A program made the translations under genes and the position numbers. From positions 62,001 through 126,000 of the forward strand of contig NZ_FOQD01000006.1 of the NCBI RefSeq assembly GCF_900113665.1: a stretch of DNA of 64,000 bases, given 5' to 3'. Origin of the DNA: Planctomicrobium piriforme. GTDB lineage: Bacteria; Planctomycetota; Planctomycetia; Planctomycetales; Planctomycetaceae. The notes beneath the pieces are model-generated. The model saw only the letters and a program-made list of their open reading frames with translations, had not been told where the DNA came from and did not search any database. Positions 43,358 through 53,800 of the stretch are shown piece by piece (the first letter of the stretch is position 1; every line of letters starts with the position of its first letter).

Positions 43358-43569
43358 GCCTCAGGCTCCTCGTCCGCGACAACCCCTTCCGTCCGGCGAA
43401 ATTCCTCTCCGTAACGGACGATTTCGTCGTATTCGGGCTTGTTATCGAATGCTCCTATGAACTTCTGCAGCCAGCCGGGCGCTCCATCAACCCCTGGAAC
43501 GCGGCGCTTCAATTCAGCGACTTCCACTTCCACTGTCCGCAGGCGGGATTCGAGTTCCTGGATCGTCAT
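43354..43569 (-). CDS. Antitoxin-like small protein of the VapC module
   Basis: The 71-aa protein starts MTIQELESRLRTVEVEVAELKRRV at the ATG at 43569 with AGGAG eight bases upstream; an ATG at 43602 gives an N-terminal extension. A coiled-coil helix is followed by a flexible acidic tail (FDNKPEYDEIVRYGEEFRRTEG), the part that would wrap the toxin. It lacks the usual AbrB/RHH DNA-binding fold, so it is not a standard VapB; a DNA-binding site cannot be predicted. Confidence 0.7.
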   Translation of the reverse strand: MTIQELESRLRTVEVEVAELKRRVPGVDGAPGWLQKFIGAFDNKPEYDEIVRYGEEFRRTEGVVADEEPEA

Positions 43570-43677
43570 CACGAGTTCTCCTAAGTCACGGACCGAATCC
43601 ATCCTCTACGTTTCCACGATTCGCCGTCTCGATCATGATAGCACAGCAGCCGGAATATTCGCGAAAGTCACGGAAGC

Positions 43678-44481
43678 TTACGCGCGTTGGCGTGACGAGC
43701 TTTGCACGGCCAGGACGGGTTGTGCCCGTTCGCCGCTGCACAGGACGACCAGCAGGTTCGAAACCAGTTGATCGCGTTGATCCGCGGCGACTTCGAGGTT
43801 GGCAGCCTGCAACCGGCGAACGGCGTCCTGAACGATTTCCACCGCCCCTTCGACAATCGTTTTTCGGGCGTCGATCAAAGCCATGGCTTGTTGCCGCATC
43901 AACATCGACTGCGCGATTTCCGGGGCATAAGTGAGATCGTTAAGCCGGACATTCAGGACGCGGATTCCGGAAGGGTTCACCGCATCCTGCAGGTCAGTCA
44001 CGAACTCGTGCTGTACCGCATCTGATTCTTTCTTCAGGCAGGGGATGTGCTCGTCGCTGGATTCATAGGGAAACCTGGAGGCAACCCGCTTCACGACTGC
44101 GCCCGCCTGATCGGACAGAAAGTTGCGGTAGTTCTGGACGTCGAGCGCGGCTCTGTAGGTGTCTTCCACTCGATACACCACGACCGCGCTGATCTGAATG
44201 GGATTGCCGTTCTTTTCGACAACCGTGGTGCCATGGATTTCGAGCGTGTTGTCCTGGGTGGAAATGCGGTGCAGCCGCCGACCCACGGGATGTATCCAGC
44301 AGATTCCCTGTTGCTTGAGCGTTTTCACATATTTGCCGAACCGCAGGACCACAATCTCTTCACGGGGACCAAGCACGACAAACCCGGCCAGAAGAATGGG
44401 TGGAAAGAAAATCGACACTCCCCAGACAACGAGCCGCTCCAAGTTCGACCCTTTGAGACCATCATGTTGCTGTGTCGACAT
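43678..44481 (-). CDS. SPFH/Band 7 membrane protein (stomatin-like)
   Basis: The 267-aa protein has a short N-terminal membrane span (VVWGVSIFFPPILLAGFVVL) and then an SPFH domain: GPREEIVVLRFGKYVKTLKQQGICWIHPV, TTVVEKNGNPIQISAVVVYRVEDTYRAALDVQNY and IRVLNVRLNDLTYAPEIAQSMLMRQQAMALIDARKTIVEGAVEIVQDAVRRL. The last part is the coiled-coil typical of stomatins. These assemble rings that organise membranes or hold proteases. The ATG at 44481 has GGAG about ten bases upstream. No NfeD-like partner is seen here. Confidence 0.88.
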   Translation of the reverse strand: MSTQQHDGLKGSNLERLVVWGVSIFFPPILLAGFVVLGPREEIVVLRFGKYVKTLKQQGICWIHPVGRRLHRISTQDNTLEIHGTTVVEKNGNPIQISAVVVYRVEDTYRAALDVQNYRNFLSDQAGAVVKRVASRFPYESSDEHIPCLKKESDAVQHEFVTDLQDAVNPSGIRVLNVRLNDLTYAPEIAQSMLMRQQAMALIDARKTIVEGAVEIVQDAVRRLQAANLEVAADQRDQLVSNLLVVLCSGERAQPVLAVQSSSRQRA

Positions 44482-44644
44482 TTTGCTTTCTCCGGCGTTG
44501 AAGTTCGCAATTCACTTTACGCTGACAACGCGACTCATCCGGTCGGCGATCAAAGAATCCGTGCGGATGATAGGGCGCTGCCTTTGCATCTGATTGTCCC
44601 GCCATGTGTTGCGGTGAAGGACGTGCAATCCTTCTAAACACCTC

Positions 44645-44694
44645 TTGACTCCCATTCCGATTCACTTCTAAAGTTGAAATATTCGAACATCGAA
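44645..44694 (+). promoter_or_regulatory. Promoter TTGACT-18-TAAAGT and palindrome TTCGA-ACA-TCGAA
   Basis: The -35 is at 44645-44650, the -10 at 44669-44674, and the 13-bp palindrome at 44682-44694 covers the expected start point, 11 nt before the MarR gene. It fits an autorepressed marR promoter. Confidence 0.45.
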
Positions 44695-44704
44695 GGAATT
44701 AGGG

Positions 44705-45160
44705 ATGGCGAGTCAACTCGATCTGCGAGCGGCTGAACTAGGCCGGCATGTGCAGAAAATCCTGAAGCAATTTCAGGCGGTACATGCCTGTCATGCCTGT
44801 GAACCGGAAATGGCCCTGAACCATCAGGAATTGCGCGTTGTCGAATTTCTCGGAAGCGGCGGCAACCAGATCATGCGGGCCATTGCGGAACACCTCTCAC
44901 TAGCGGTCAACTCCGTCACCACCGTGGTCGACGGCCTGGAGAACAAAGGCTATGTGCAACGCCATCGCTCCGATGCCGACCGTCGCGTCATTTATGTGGA
45001 ACTGACCGAGACCGGTCAGACGGCCTGGAAAGCGGTCGAACAATCCAAGCTGGAGCTCTACCGCGCCATGCTTGGACCTCTGTCTCCGGACGAGCAAAAA
45101 ACGTTTCTGTCGCTGTTCGGGAAGATTGCCCAAGTGGGATCTGCCGTAACCGTGCATTGA
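44705..45160 (+). CDS. MarR-family transcriptional regulator
   Basis: The 151-aa protein shows the winged helix LNHQELRVVEFLGSGGNQIMRAIAEHLSLAVNSVTTVVDGLENKGYVQRHRSDADRRVIYVELTETG, with the wing DxxDRR motif, and a C-terminal dimer helix. The N-terminus has CHACE, with two Cys that might sense metal or redox. It is immediately upstream of the adaptor/RND pump genes, which are the likely targets. Its own promoter has a palindrome across the start point. Confidence 0.9.
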   Translation: MASQLDLRAAELGRHVQKILKQFQAVHACHACEPEMALNHQELRVVEFLGSGGNQIMRAIAEHLSLAVNSVTTVVDGLENKGYVQRHRSDADRRVIYVELTETGQTAWKAVEQSKLELYRAMLGPLSPDEQKTFLSLFGKIAQVGSAVTVH

Positions 45161-45209
45161 GTTGAGTGTTGAGTGACGAGTGTTGAGAGAATGCGAACAT
45201 CGTGAATGA

Positions 45210-45233
45210 GTTCCCAGGCAGGAGCCTGGGAAC
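45210..45233. repeat. Palindromic repeat GTTCCCAGGC-AGGA-GCCTGGGAAC
   Basis: Ten-base perfect arms with a four-base loop between marR and the adaptor gene, followed by GAGCG. This hairpin type is widely repeated in planctomycete and other genomes; it may terminate or stabilise the marR mRNA. Confidence 0.7.
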
Positions 45234-45323
45234 GAGCGTATCAGTGTTTTATCTGTGGCGAAATAATTCAAGCACTCCATCTGTGCTCAAGACGGCGCGG
45301 ATCGAGAAAGATTGAGCTCGCAT

Positions 45324-46781
45324 ATGCCAGAACTCCACGTTCATCATCCCCGGCGACCTGAGGTCTTTTCAGTGCCCCCGGCAGTTCCATCCACCGACGC
45401 CGTGCCAGCGACACACAAGGCTGCCGGAAGCACGGGTCGCCGACTGCTTTGGCTGTTCGCCACAATCGTTGTGGGAGTTGCAGGCTGGGCGTTTGTGACC
45501 TGGCGGATTGCTTCTGATCATCGGGAAGTCCTGCCGCCAGAGCCCGCCAGCGCCGAGGTCCGGCCTGAGGGGATCATGGTGACGGCCGAGCCGATCACGA
45601 TCAGACCGGTCAAGCGGACCATCGATGCAGTTGGGACATTGAATGGCTTTGAAGAAATTGTCGTCAGCGCGAAAGCTGAAGGCCGCATCCTCCGCATCCT
45701 GCATGACGTCTCTGATCGCGTCAGCCCTGGCGAACTTCTCGTCGAAATGGATCCGACCGACCTGCAACTGGCGGTCGAACAGGCCAAAAGCAATGTTCAG
45801 GTGGAGCTGTCCAAGCTCGGTTTATCCGAACCTGCGGACATCTACTTCGATCTCGCACGGGTGCCAACGGTGATACTGGCCCGCGAAAAGCGGGAACTTG
45901 CCAAGCTCAAAATGGAACGCATTCAGAATCTGGCTGCCCGTGAAGCCACAACGCATGAAGCGGTCGACAACGCGGAGAGCGAATTTCGGATGGCGACCGC
46001 CGAGTTCGAGAATCAAATGCTCATGGCCAAGTCAGGTCTGGCGATGATCGAAGCCCGACAAGCGGCTCTCGCGATTGCGCGTCAACAGCTTGCCGATACC
46101 AGCATCCGAACTCCGACGCCGCAACGGGCGAGTCCGGACAACATGGAAGCGGCGCCCTATGTGGTGACGAAGCGGTCCATCGCCGAAGGATCGTTCGTCC
46201 GCGTGGGCGACGAACTCTGTCGGCTGGTCATCGACGGCACTCTCAAACTTCGGGTTGCAGTCCCGGAACGGCACAGCACCGAGATCCTCGTTGGTCAGCC
46301 GGTCGACGTGTTCACTGCGGCCACAACAACTCCGTGCAAAGGGGTCGTGACCGTCATTCATCCTTCGGTCGATACGGGCACCCGCACGTTTCAGGTGGAA
46401 ATTCAGGTCGCGAACGACAGTCCCGCTTTGCGTCCTGGCAGTTTTGCGAAGGCCGTCATCGAAGTCCGTGAGGATCCGGAAGCCAGAACGGTGCCGTTGT
46501 CCGCGATGGTCCGCTATGCCGGTGTGATCAAGCTTTTCCTGATCGAGAATGGACGGGCGACCGAGGTGCAATTCACCCCCGGGATTCAAACGTCGGAATG
46601 GGTCGAGATCGCGGGCCCGGTGCTCCCTCGCGACTGCCAGGTGGTGACCAGCGGACAGTTCAACCTGGCGACTGGCACGCTGGTGACGATCCGCGAAACT
46701 GGACCCAAAGGGGATGCCGCAGCGACCGCCGAGGCCGGGAAGCCGCACCACGAAAAGACCTCAGCTCCACAGCACCAGTAG
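45324..46781 (+). CDS. RND periplasmic adaptor (membrane fusion protein), MdtA/AcrA-like
   Basis: The 485-aa protein has one N-terminal membrane anchor (LLWLFATIVVGVAGWAFVTW) and then the adaptor layout: beta-barrel/lipoyl entry KRTIDAVGTLNGFEEIVVSAKAEGRI, coiled coil (QAKSNVQVELSKL ... MATAEFENQMLMAKSGLAMIEARQAAL), the second lipoyl half RSIAEGSFVRVGDELCRLV and a membrane-proximal domain. It links the inner-membrane pump to an outer-membrane channel. The ATG at 45324 is used; the TTG at 45312 is weaker. It is followed by the pump gene after a 193-nt spacer containing a repeat. Confidence 0.9.
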   Translation: MPELHVHHPRRPEVFSVPPAVPSTDAVPATHKAAGSTGRRLLWLFATIVVGVAGWAFVTWRIASDHREVLPPEPASAEVRPEGIMVTAEPITIRPVKRTIDAVGTLNGFEEIVVSAKAEGRILRILHDVSDRVSPGELLVEMDPTDLQLAVEQAKSNVQVELSKLGLSEPADIYFDLARVPTVILAREKRELAKLKMERIQNLAAREATTHEAVDNAESEFRMATAEFENQMLMAKSGLAMIEARQAALAIARQQLADTSIRTPTPQRASPDNMEAAPYVVTKRSIAEGSFVRVGDELCRLVIDGTLKLRVAVPERHSTEILVGQPVDVFTAATTTPCKGVVTVIHPSVDTGTRTFQVEIQVANDSPALRPGSFAKAVIEVREDPEARTVPLSAMVRYAGVIKLFLIENGRATEVQFTPGIQTSEWVEIAGPVLPRDCQVVTSGQFNLATGTLVTIRETGPKGDAAATAEAGKPHHEKTSAPQHQ

Positions 46782-46898
46782 TCGGGTTTTGGCAAAGCAT
46801 TTCGACAGTCGCGCGCTTTCAGTCTAGGAGACTGTCTTCGAGCGAGATCGGCCTGAGAGGATCACGCACTGATATCGTCGAGTCGAACGCCAATTCGG

Positions 46899-46942
46899 CC
46901 CCTCACCCCCAGCCCCTCTCCCCCGAGTACAAGGGCGAGGGG
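46899..46942. repeat. GC-rich repeat of the CCCCTCGCCC family, reversed orientation
   Basis: CCCCTCACCCCCAGCCCCTC and GAGTACAAGGGCGAGGGG correspond to the reverse of the copy at 31391. The flank TTTGAAGACAGTCTCTC matches the flank at 31375-31390 in reverse complement, showing that the mobile or duplicated unit is bigger than the stem. Confidence 0.75.
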
Positions 46943-46974
46943 AGTTTGAAGACAGTCTCTCAAGGATTCCCGCA

Positions 46975-49900
46975 GTGAACATTGCTGAGATCTGCATTCG
47001 CCGCCCTGTCTTCACCTGGGTGCTTGTCGCCATTCCCGCGGTGCTGGGGATGGTGGCGTACACAGAACTGGGCGTCGACCTGTTTCCCAAGGTCGAGTTC
47101 CCCGTCGCATCGATTACCGCCACCCTGCCCGGCGCGAGCGCGGAGGAAATCGAAACCACGGTCACCAAGCCGCTCGAAGAAGCGATCAACACTGTCTCAG
47201 GACTCGACGAGATCCAGTCGACCAGCCGCGAAGGGGCGTCGACGATCATCGTCCGCTTCGTCCTGGAGAAGGACATCGACGTTGCGGTGCAGGAAGTTCG
47301 CGACAAGGTCTCGTCGATTCTCAAACAACTCCCGGATGACATCGAAACGCCTGTTGTCAACAAGTTCGATCTCGATGCCTCGCCGATCATGACGCTCGGG
47401 GTCGCCGGCCGCCGCGATGAACGCGAAGTGACCGAACTGACTAAGCGCAAGATTCAGGAAGTACTGCAGACGGTCCCTGGCGTCGGGTCGATCTTCCTCA
47501 CCGGCGGACGCAGTCGGGCAGTGAACGTCATCCTCGACCTCGACCGTTTATCCGCACTGGATATTTCGGTAGAAGAGGTTCGCCAGGCGCTGGTGTCTCA
47601 GAATATGGAGTTGCCTGGCGGTATCGTCGATCAGGGGCCTCGCGAACTGGTGCTGCGCACTCTGGGGCGCATTCGTGAGACGCGGCTTTTCAGCGAACTG
47701 ATCGTCACCAATCGCAACGGCTATCCCATCCGCATCAAGGACATTGGCCGCGCAGAAGACTCCATCGAAATTCCCCGCGGGCTCAGTACGCTCGACGGCG
47801 AGAATGCCGCCAGTCTGTTCATTCTGAAACAGTCGGGCACCAACACGGTCGCCATCTCAAACGCGGTGAAGAAGCGTCTGGACAAAATCCGCAAGACGCT
47901 GCCGGAAGACATCAAGATCGAAATCATTCAGGATCAGGCGCAGTTCATTCAGGAATCGATGGATGAAGTGCAGTTCCACCTGTTACTCGCGGCAGTGCTG
48001 GTCTCTGGAACGATTCTGCTGTTCATCCGCGACTGGCGAACCACGTTAATCGCGACCCTCGCGATTCCGACTTCGATCGTCCCGACCTTCCTGTTCATGC
48101 AATACATGGATTTCTCGCTGAACAACATCACGATGCTGGCATTGATTCTGGCCATCGGCGTGGTGATCGACGACGCGGTCGTGGTGCATGAAAACATCTT
48201 TCGCTACATGGAAGAACATGGGCTCGACGCGATGGCCGCTGCTCGTCGCGGAACCAGTGAAATCGCTCTGGCCGTGCTGGCGACCAGCCTGTCGCTGGTG
48301 GTGATCTTCGTGCCGGTCGCTTTCATGGGAGGGATCGTCGGTCGGTTCTTCAGCAGCTTTGGGCTCACCGTGGCGATGGCCATTCTCATCAGCCTGTTCG
48401 TCTCCTTCACGCTCACTCCGATGCTCTGTTCGAGGTTCCTGAAACTCGATCACTCTGCTGGCGGACAGAGCTCCAAGTCCGGCTTCATCTATCGCTTCAT
48501 CGATCACATCTACGGCATTGCCCTGCGGTTTGCCCTCAAGCATCGCTTCCTAACGATGGGCGTCTGCGTGCTGGTGATGTTCTCCACGATTCCCATTGCG
48601 ATGACGATGGGAGTCAACATGGTGCCTCGCGATGACCAGAGCGAGTTTCAGGTCAGCGTGCTGACGCCGGAAGGGTACACGCTGCAGCGGACGACTGAAG
48701 TCATTCAGGAAATCGAACGTCGCGTGACGGCGCTCCCCGGCGTCACGCATCGCTTCACTGTCGTCGGCGAAAGCAACGGCGGCGGCAAAGGACAGGGAGA
48801 TGTCACCAGAGCATCGATTCACGTTTCCATCATCCCGCTCGAAGAACGCCGCTATAGCCAGTTCGACATCATGAAACGGGCTCGCCGCATCCTTGAGGAT
48901 TACCCCGAGCTGCGCACGGCGGTCATGGATGTTTCGACCATCGGCGGGGGCGCGAACGGCGACAGCCGCATCTTCCAGATGAGCCTGAGAGGACCAGACC
49001 TCGAAAAACTGGCGACCTATTCCGAAACCCTTGCCACGGAACTCCGCAAGATCCCAGGCCTTGTCGACGTCGATACGACACTGTCACTGCGGAAACCGGA
49101 ACTTCAGGTGGAGATCGACCGTGATCGTGCCAGCGATCTCGGCATTCCAGTTCAGACCATCTCCAGCAGCCTGAACGTCCTTGTCGGCGGTCAGATCGTT
49201 TCGAAGTACCAGGAAGGAAGCGAACAGTACGACGTCTGGCTGCGGGCGGATAAGCCGTTCCGTAACAACCCGGAGAATCTCGACTATCTCACTATCCCCT
49301 CGCCCAAAGCCGGGTTGGTGCAGTTGACCAGCCTGGCGCGGCTCTCGGAAGCCCGCGGGCCAAGCCAGATCGATCGCCTAAACCGGCAACGTACCGTGAC
49401 GGTCCGTGCAAATCCGGAAGCCGTCACGTTGAACGAAGCAGTCGATCGGGCCAACGCCATCATCAAAGAGATGAACATGCCGCCGGAATACGAGGTCTCG
49501 TACGGCGGTCAAGCGGAGATGCTGGGTGAGACCGCCTATTACTTTGGCATCGCCCTCTTCCTCAGCACGCTGTTCATGTATCTCATTCTCGCCGCCCAGT
49601 TCGAAAGCTGGCTGCATCCCATCAGCATCCTTGCAGCCCTGCCGGTGACGATCCCCTTCGGTCTGCTCTCACTGCTGCTGTTCCGGACGCCGATGGATCT
49701 GTACGCCATGTTCGGCCTGTTCATGCTGATCGGCATTGTGAAGAAGAACGGCATTCTGCAGATTGACAAAACCAACGAACTCCGCCGCGCGGGGATGGAA
49801 CGGGACGCCGCCATTCTCGAAGCGAATCACACCCGTCTGCGCCCGATTCTGATGACCACTGTGATGCTGGTTGCCGCGATGGCGCCGATCGCGGTTGGAC

Positions 49901-50094
49901 AAGGCCCTGGCGCGGGGGCCCGGGCGAGCATGGCGAAGGTCATCATCGGGGGCCAGTTGCTCAGCCTGCTGTTGGCCCTGCTGGTCACTCCGGTGACCTA
50001 TTCGCTGATCGACAGCCTGGGCAATGTCTTCTCCCGTCGCCGCGTGGAGAGGCCTGCGCCGGTCGAGTCACAACGGGAACCGACGCTAGTGTGA
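46975..50094 (+). CDS. RND multidrug-type efflux pump (HAE1 family)
   Basis: The 1039-aa protein has the two-fold RND layout with 12 membrane helices. The start NIAEICIRRPVFTWVLVAIPAVLGMVAY and the ILRSxxLAIGVVIDDAVV-like core LALILAIGVVIDDAVVVHENIFR (the Asp pair of proton relay in helix 4) are typical. Porter-domain motifs SREGASTIIVRF and SGTNTVAISNAVKKRL are visible. The HAE1/hydrophobe branch fits better than heavy metal, which would have DFGxxVD. The start is a GTG at 46975 with AAGGA eight bases before. The adaptor gene lies upstream; a TolC-type channel is absent from this cluster, so it must share one. Confidence 0.93.
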   Translation: MNIAEICIRRPVFTWVLVAIPAVLGMVAYTELGVDLFPKVEFPVASITATLPGASAEEIETTVTKPLEEAINTVSGLDEIQSTSREGASTIIVRFVLEKDIDVAVQEVRDKVSSILKQLPDDIETPVVNKFDLDASPIMTLGVAGRRDEREVTELTKRKIQEVLQTVPGVGSIFLTGGRSRAVNVILDLDRLSALDISVEEVRQALVSQNMELPGGIVDQGPRELVLRTLGRIRETRLFSELIVTNRNGYPIRIKDIGRAEDSIEIPRGLSTLDGENAASLFILKQSGTNTVAISNAVKKRLDKIRKTLPEDIKIEIIQDQAQFIQESMDEVQFHLLLAAVLVSGTILLFIRDWRTTLIATLAIPTSIVPTFLFMQYMDFSLNNITMLALILAIGVVIDDAVVVHENIFRYMEEHGLDAMAAARRGTSEIALAVLATSLSLVVIFVPVAFMGGIVGRFFSSFGLTVAMAILISLFVSFTLTPMLCSRFLKLDHSAGGQSSKSGFIYRFIDHIYGIALRFALKHRFLTMGVCVLVMFSTIPIAMTMGVNMVPRDDQSEFQVSVLTPEGYTLQRTTEVIQEIERRVTALPGVTHRFTVVGESNGGGKGQGDVTRASIHVSIIPLEERRYSQFDIMKRARRILEDYPELRTAVMDVSTIGGGANGDSRIFQMSLRGPDLEKLATYSETLATELRKIPGLVDVDTTLSLRKPELQVEIDRDRASDLGIPVQTISSSLNVLVGGQIVSKYQEGSEQYDVWLRADKPFRNNPENLDYLTIPSPKAGLVQLTSLARLSEARGPSQIDRLNRQRTVTVRANPEAVTLNEAVDRANAIIKEMNMPPEYEVSYGGQAEMLGETAYYFGIALFLSTLFMYLILAAQFESWLHPISILAALPVTIPFGLLSLLLFRTPMDLYAMFGLFMLIGIVKKNGILQIDKTNELRRAGMERDAAILEANHTRLRPILMTTVMLVAAMAPIAVGQGPGAGARASMAKVIIGGQLLSLLLALLVTPVTYSLIDSLGNVFSRRRVERPAPVESQREPTLV

Positions 50095-50102
50095 TTTATC
50101 GA

Positions 50103-50137
50103 AATTGTCCCGGACGCTGTCAGCGTCCGGGACAATT
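50103..50137. terminator. Perfect 17-bp palindrome AATTGTCCCGGACGCTG-T-CAGCGTCC..., member of the 80-nt family
   Basis: A 35-nt near-perfect inverted repeat with a single-base centre, nine bases after the RND stop. The arms are the ends of the 80-nt elements near 1 kb with no interior. A run of five T follows about ten bases later, so it probably terminates the RND transcript. Confidence 0.8.
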
Positions 50138-50233
50138 GCTGCTTTTTCTCAGCGACCAGCCCAATCGTGACCTAGACTCGACGGAGTGCGCCCGTTGCGT
50201 CAGGGGCGTACCGGTCGTAAAGGAACAGGGCAA

Positions 50234-50845
50234 ATGTCTGGACGAACCCTCGATTGGCTGGTGGGAAAATGGCAGTGGCCGTATGCCGCGCTGTTCACCG
50301 CAGGCTTTCTTGTCGCCCTCGCGCCGTTCGTCTTTCGCTATGCCGGCATTCCGCTCGGGCTGATTTTTCTGCAACTGCCGATCTACATGTTGCATCAGTA
50401 TGAAGAACACGCCGGCGACCGCTTTCGCCTGTGGGTCAACAACATGCTCGGTCACGGACGCGATGTCCTCACGCCGATTGCAACTTTCTGGATCAACTCG
50501 CTGCTCGTCTGGGGGCTGGATCTCGTCGCCCTCTATCTGGCCTGCTTCGTCGATCTGTCGCTGGGTCTGATTGCCATCTATCTGCCGATGCTCAATGCGT
50601 TCGGGCACATCATTCCGGCGATCATCAAAAGACAATACAACCCCGGCCTGCTGACCAGCCTGTTCATTTTCCTGCCGGTCGGCATCTTCAGCACTGTACT
50701 CGTCTCTCGTGCTGCCGGTTGCGACCTCCAGAATCATCTGCTGGCATTGGGAGTGGCGATCGCGGTCCACGGGACGATCATCGCCCACGTCCGCCGCCGG
50801 ATTGCGTACCTCTCCCGACAAAACGTCCCTGTATTGGCGGCCTGA
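50234..50845 (+). CDS. HXXEE-domain membrane protein
   Basis: The 203-aa protein has about five or six membrane helices and the HXXEE signature in LHQYEEHAGDRFR; a second set of polar residues (NAFGHIIPAIIKRQYNPG) is characteristic of the family. Its function is unknown; these proteins occur scattered across bacteria and may bind metal with the His-Glu cluster. The ATG at 50234 is preceded by AAAGGAA nine bases upstream. It is separated from the RND gene by the palindrome and faces the oppositely oriented heavy-metal pump operon. Confidence 0.85.
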   Translation: MSGRTLDWLVGKWQWPYAALFTAGFLVALAPFVFRYAGIPLGLIFLQLPIYMLHQYEEHAGDRFRLWVNNMLGHGRDVLTPIATFWINSLLVWGLDLVALYLACFVDLSLGLIAIYLPMLNAFGHIIPAIIKRQYNPGLLTSLFIFLPVGIFSTVLVSRAAGCDLQNHLLALGVAIAVHGTIIAHVRRRIAYLSRQNVPVLAA

Positions 50846-50888
50846 TGCCGGTGGCCCGCTGATGTGGAAGCTCGGTTGCACTTGCTGG

Positions 50889-53800
50889 TCAACCCGCCGT
50901 ATGTCCAGTCGAAACCGTGATCTTCGGCGAGATCAGGTCATATAGCACCGGCACCACGAAGAGCGTCAGCACGGCCGCGCTCGACAACCCCCAGACGATG
51001 ACGGTTGCCAGCGGGCGCTGTACGTCCGAGCCCAGACCGTTTGCCAGCGAGGCCGGCAGCAAACCCAGCACGGCCACGAGTGATGCCAGCAGAATCGGTC
51101 GCAGGCAATTCCGCGCGCCGTCGATGACCGCCGCCCTCTTGGCGAGGCCATGCGCCTGGCTTTCGGCGATCGAACGGATCATCAGCACGCCGTTCATGAT
51201 CGAGACGCCGAACAGCGCCGCGAAGCCCACCCCGGTCGAAACATTGAAGTTCATGTCCCGGACGTAAAGTCCCAGCACAGCGCCGACAAACGCGAAGGGC
51301 ACCGAGGCCAGCAGCAGCAACGCCGCCTTGGCAGAATGAAACGTCACGAGCAACAATCCGAAAATCAGCACTACCGTCACCGGCATCACCAGCAGGAAGT
51401 GATTTTGTGCCCGCGTGAGGTTCTCGAACATTCCCAGCCAGGCGATGTTGTAGCCGTCCGGCACGTTGACCTTTTCGCTGAACAACTGCTGTGCCTCTTT
51501 GACAAAGCTCCCCTGGTCCCGGCCGACAATGTCGCACCGCACCGTCAGCCTCCGCTTGCCGTTCTGTCGGGCAATGATGGTCTGACCATCGCGTAACTCG
51601 ATGTGCGCCACCTGGCCGAGCGGGACTGCGACTCCCCTTGTCGAAAACACAGGCAACTGCGCCAGCGCCTCAGGCGAATCGATCACGCTTCTGTCGAACT
51701 TCGTCACGATGTCGAACTTTCGTTCCCCCTCGTACAACGTCCCCACCGGCTCCGCGCCGATGGCTGTATTGATCATCGATGTCACATCTCCCACGCGCAC
51801 GTCGTACTGCGCGCACAGGAACCGGTCCGGCGTGATGACCAACTGGGGTTGCGGGCCCTCCTGTTCGATATTGGCGTCGACCGCACCGGGTATCGACCGC
51901 AACACTGTCAGCCCTTGACGGGCGATGTTGAGCAACACCGCTGGATCAGGTCCGGCCACTTCGATTGCCAGATTCGCCGACGTGCCGTTGGTGTCTTCCG
52001 TGACGCTATCGATGATCGGTTGGGTGAAATTGAAACGCGTCGTCGGGAATTCGTCGCGGAGCCGCTTTCCGAGTGCGGCGATCAGTTGCTGCTTGTTCTG
52101 AAATTGTTTCCACTCGCTGTGGGGCTTGGGGCCAACCATCGTTTCCAGCCGGCTCGCCGGAAATGGATCGGTCCCGGAATCATTCCGTCCGGCCTGTGAG
52201 GAGACAAAGCGGATGTCCTCGAAGCTCATGACGATGTCGCGAATCTCGGCGGCAAAGGCATTCGTCTGCTCCATGGCCGTCCCCTCGGGGAAATTCGCCC
52301 GAACCCAGATGACCCCTTCATCCATATACGGCAGAAACTCAAACCCCAATTGCGGAACGACCCGAATCGAGACAAACGACACCAGCAGCACCGCGGCGGC
52401 CAATGTCAGCCACCGCATTTTCAGCAGCAGGCTCACCAGCCATGCATAGCCTGCGGTCAGTGCATCCAGCGCGGGATTCGCCAGTTCGCGATACCCATTC
52501 TTGAACGCCAGTGAAATCAGCACTGGAATGATAAACAGTGCGAAGATCAAAGACCCGACCAGCGCGTAAACCATGGTCAGCGCCATTGGGCGAAACAGCA
52601 GCCCTTCAATTCTGGTCAGCGACAGCAACGGCAGATAAGCGACGATCACCATCAGCACTGAGAAGAAAACCGGCCGTTCCATTTCCTGCGCTGCGGTCAG
52701 CACCGCCTGTGTGACGCTCCCGACCGCGGCCTGGCGACGCTTGAGCCGCGTCGCCAGGTGTTCCGCCATAATGATTGCGCCGTCGACGATGATTCCAAAG
52801 TCAATCGCGCCGATCGACAGCAGTCCGATCGGAATCTTGGTGAAGTACATCAGCACCAGGGCAAACAGCAACGAAAACGGAATCGTGAACGCCACCAGAA
52901 AAGCGACGGTCGGCTGGCCGAGAAACAGCAGCAGCACCAGCAGCACGAGCAACACTCCCAGCGAGATGCTGTGCGAGACCGTCCCCAGCGTGCTGTCCAC
53001 CAGGTATTGCCGGTTATAGAACGCGTCGACCTGCACCCCGTCCGGCAATCCGCTCTCATTCAGTTCGCTGATTGCCGCCTGCACGTTTCCGAGGACTCGC
53101 GAGGGGTTTTCACCGCGCCGCATCAGGACGATCCCTTCGACCGAGTCGTCCCGTTCATCCTTGCCGAAGATCCCGGTTCGCACGGCGTAGTCGTTCCCCA
53201 CCGTGGCGACATCGCGCAGATACACCGGCGTGCCGCCGATCGATTTCACAAAGATGGCCTCGATTTCCGGAATCGACTGCAAAGAGCCCGTCCCTCGAAT
53301 CACGAAGGATGAGCCTCCACGGCGCAGCACGCTTCCCCCGGCCACCGAGTTATTGCTTTGCACCGCCTGCACGACTTCAGCAAACGTCAGCCCGAAACGC
53401 CTCAATTGCGCCGGCTGCAGTTGCACGGCAAATTGCCTGGACAGACCGCCGAAATTGGTCACTTCCGCCACGCCTGACGCCCGGAGAATTCGCGGAATCA
53501 CGACCCAGTCATTCAGCTCCCGCAACTGCATCAGGTCCGCCGTCCCGTCCGAGCGCAGCTCGTAACGATAGATTTCGCAGTAGGCAGTCGCCAGCGGACC
53601 CAGCTCTGCGGTCGCCCCATCAGGCAGTTGGGCGGAAGCAAGTTTCTCCAGCACGCGCTGCCGCGCCCAATACGCTTCCGTCCCTTCTTCAAATGTCAGA
53701 TGCACATCAGACAGGCCAAAAATGGTCCGCGAGCGAATCGATTCGACCTTGGGGACGCTCCGCAGCGCAATTTCAATGGGGACGGTCACCTGCCGTTCCA

